From the NCBI GenBank assembly GCA_944368065.1, contig CALVWV010000011.1:61683-125682 (forward strand): a stretch of 64,000 nucleotides of DNA. The letters are read 5' to 3'. The notes below the pieces were generated by a model, which ran no database searches, was not told the origin of the DNA, and saw nothing but the letters and a program-made list of their open reading frames with translations. A program made the position numbers and the translations under genes. This stretch comes from an uncultured Clostridia bacterium. Lineage in GTDB: Bacteria > Bacillota > Clostridia > Christensenellales > Borkfalkiaceae. Of the stretch, positions 62,480 through 64,000 are shown in pieces. Numbering within the stretch: the stretch's first letter is position 1; each line of letters starts with the position of its first letter.

Positions 62480-62689
62480 CCGTTTCGTGCCAGCAATATG
62501 CCGATACAAGTGCCGCGCACTCGTCTGCCGAACTGCCTGCCGCCGTACATATTGTCCGCTCAACGTACCCTCCTGCTGCGTTTTCGCCCACATATTAATT
62601 ATCAGAGCAAAATAATTATTGCTTTGATTTTTTCGATTTAACTAAACTTACAATAAGCATTGAAGTGACGTAAACTGTCAAAGTAAAGA

Positions 62690-62734
62690 CTTAAAAAAAA
62701 ATAATCCCGCCCGCGAGCAATTGCTCGCGGGCGG
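62690..62734 (-). terminator. Terminator of the 62753 gene
   Basis: A 28-bp perfect palindrome (62707-62734), 18 bases after the stop, followed on the minus strand by GATTATTTTTTTT. Confidence 0.85.
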
Positions 62735-62752
62735 TACAGCGCCGAAACAGAT

Positions 62753-63163
62753 TCACAAAAAAGTCTTTTCCAACGGATCAGGTTTACATTTTACCTTAAC
62801 ATATATTCCGCTTATAAGAGCAACCAACATAAACACCCCTTCGGGAATAAGCATATAGAACAAATTTATATCTGTACAAAAATATAAAAGCACCTCTAAC
62901 CCGAATAAAATTATTGCAATTATATCATCCAGCAATCCCATCACAAACACAAAAAAGTACTGTGAATATTTTAAAGGACTGACTGCAACTTTATATGGAC
63001 CGGTGTATGGTATAAAAAACGAAACATACCAAGGCAGTTCAATTTTTTTACGCCTGCTGAGTCTTTGATTGAGGTAATAATTTAAACCTCCAAGCCCATC
63101 AAAAACAAAGAAAAATCCAAAAAAAGTAAGTACAATTACAACAACCAGGTCAGATTCATTCAT
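62753..63163 (-). CDS. Hypothetical three- to four-helix membrane protein
   Basis: A 136-aa protein with membrane helices at about 6-27, 66-95 and 103-122, and a basic stretch RLSRRKKIELPWYVSFFIPY between the first two. Not recognised. Codon use is clearly more A/T-rich than in the rest of the window, marking the start of a compositionally different segment at the right end. Monocistronic, with its own consensus-like promoter, AGGAG site and strong terminator. Confidence 0.75.
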   Translation of the reverse strand: MNESDLVVVIVLTFFGFFFVFDGLGGLNYYLNQRLSRRKKIELPWYVSFFIPYTGPYKVAVSPLKYSQYFFVFVMGLLDDIIAIILFGLEVLLYFCTDINLFYMLIPEGVFMLVALISGIYVKVKCKPDPLEKTFL

Positions 63164-63246
63164 ATATTTTTCTCCTGATAGGATATTCGTGTTTGCCGCG
63201 GGCTAATCCATTCAAATCAATATAATTCAGTTAAAATGGTAATATT

Positions 63247-63275
63247 ATTTTAAACCCATTATACTCAGATGTCAA
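63247..63275 (-). promoter_or_regulatory. Promoter of the 62753 gene
   Basis: On the minus strand TTGACA (63270-63275), 17 bases, TAAAAT (63247-63252), about 85 bases before the ATG. Confidence 0.75.
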
Positions 63276-63300
63276 TAACGAGTCTTGATACACAAATAAC

Positions 63301-63333
63301 AATGCAGCCGCGTAAATTTACCGTGGCTGCATT
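63301..63333 (-). terminator. Hairpin after the frameshifted gene
   Basis: AATGCAGCC (63301-63309) pairs with GGCTGCATT (63325-63333), with a near-paired inner part, 43 bases after the stop; the tail on the minus strand is GTTATTTG. Confidence 0.55.
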
Positions 63334-63375
63334 TAATCAACTGATATTATATGTAATCAATAGCAATATTTATTA

Positions 63376-64000
63376 TTAAGAGCTTTCAACAAGCATATGA
63401 AGAAATCTTCTGAATTGTTTTTTCTCATCATCAATTGCCTGTTTATACTCATCCATGTTAAATGAATGAACCGAAGCAATTTTTTTATTATCATGTTTCT
63501 CAATAAGCTCTTGTATACCATATTCCTTAATAAAAGTCATCATATGCTCGCCTATAAAATAAATAGCGAAAGCATTCTTATTGAAAAACTGTAAATCATT
63601 TATTCTAACCTTATTAAACACCTCAATCATTTCTTTTTTCAAGACTAATAACGCTTGTCTATACATTACCAACTCAAAAATATTGCAATAAAAATCTTTT
63701 ATTATTTTATCCGCATCTTTTTTTAATATCCCTCCACGCGCCAAGTTAGACAATTCATTAATGTCATATAATGATGTGTAATGAGTATTAAGCTTTTTTC
63801 TGTAAATTATTATAACTCATAACTAACTTATCAAAGCCTTGAATTAAAACACTTTCCAAATCGTATTTAAAATTAATTAACGCATTATAATTTGCGAAAT
63901 CTAATAAAATTTCAAATTTATCCGTAAATCTGAAAAACTGCTCTTGTAATTGAGACAAATTATGTTTGGCTTTATTGCTGAAATAACTAATTATTGAGAC
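63376..64000 (-). pseudogene. Frameshifted, AT-rich gene (partial, N-terminus off right edge)
   Basis: From the right edge one frame codes 70 residues (VSIISYFSNK... to ...YNNLQKKA) and stops at TAA 63788. A second frame, one base over, is open from a TGA inside the first part and continues as YRKKLNTHYTSLYDINELSN and then about 120 more residues to 63376. The second has no ATG or ribosome site. The frames cross at a run of six A (63794-63799, T on the plus strand); with five the two halves would join. The product would be helical and charged, family unknown. AT content is much higher than in the rest of the window. Confidence 0.65.

Noticed and set aside
63788-63800. Programmed -1 frameshift at the AAAAAAG run
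   Set aside because: Joining the two frames needs a +1 shift (or loss of one base), the opposite of what a slippery heptamer gives.

Overview
The window (about 64 kb, moderately GC-rich, AT-rich only at the far right) reads as chromosome of an uncultured, probably gut-associated, Gram-positive Clostridia-type bacterium. Support for this: Firmicutes-style AGGAGG ribosome sites, consensus sigma-A promoters, U-tailed GC-rich terminators, a SpoIVA-like protein, a TrpR-like YerC/YecD regulator heading a complete his operon with short HisG plus HisZ, DUF378 and LytTR/GHKL regulation. A Christensenellales-like lineage is my guess only. I see no rRNA, tRNA, CRISPR array, insertion sequence or prophage.

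Layout. 1-1.8 kb: 5' part of a gene for a long acidic helical-repeat protein that runs off the left edge. 2.2-4.5 kb: serC-serA. 4.7-7.9 kb: MacB/FtsX-type ABC exporter (permease plus ATPase). 8.1-12.5 kb: a 35-residue small protein, then a MarR regulator with a heterodimeric multidrug-type ABC exporter. 12.5-13.4 kb: gene-free stretch packed with CATAT motifs. 13.4-20.1 kb: SpoIVA-like protein lacking its ATPase motif, an ATP-grasp ligase, three alpha/beta hydrolases and a ketopantoate-reductase-like enzyme. 20.3-23.1 kb: GH3 beta-glucosidase and DUF378. 23.2-27.4 kb: second FtsX-type exporter in an operon with MarR behind a consensus promoter overlapping a perfect palindrome. 27.7-34.3 kb: two small membrane proteins, small alarmone synthetase, polyphosphate kinase, exopolyphosphatase and phosphofructokinase. 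34.7-43.7 kb: yerC-hisZGDCBHAF-hisIE-hisK on the minus strand. 44-47 kb: Ca2+-type P-type ATPase behind a structured attenuator leader. 47-55 kb: cardiolipin synthase operon, HdeD-like protein, HExxH membrane protein, zinc alcohol dehydrogenase, YbaK and patatin. 54.8-60.1 kb: SGNH lipoprotein with a decayed gene behind it, and a reversed-domain membrane-anchored GH3 enzyme with a lipoprotein and a membrane partner. 60.3-62.4 kb: divergent LytTR response regulator and GHKL sensor kinase interrupted by an in-frame TGA. 62.7-64 kb: AT-rich end with a small membrane protein and a frameshifted gene.

How it fits together. Three exporters, two with MarR regulators and visible operators, suggest drug or antimicrobial-peptide response. 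Polyphosphate, (p)ppGpp and phosphofructokinase genes sit side by side as a stress and energy block. The two GH3 enzymes point to plant or host glycan use; the second may be controlled by the adjacent two-component system, whose sensor looks broken. The most promising unexplained items are the attenuator ahead of the Ca2+-ATPase, the ATPase-less SpoIVA homologue, the CATAT-rich region and dispersed intergenic motifs, the small protein at 8.1 kb and the interrupted kinase.
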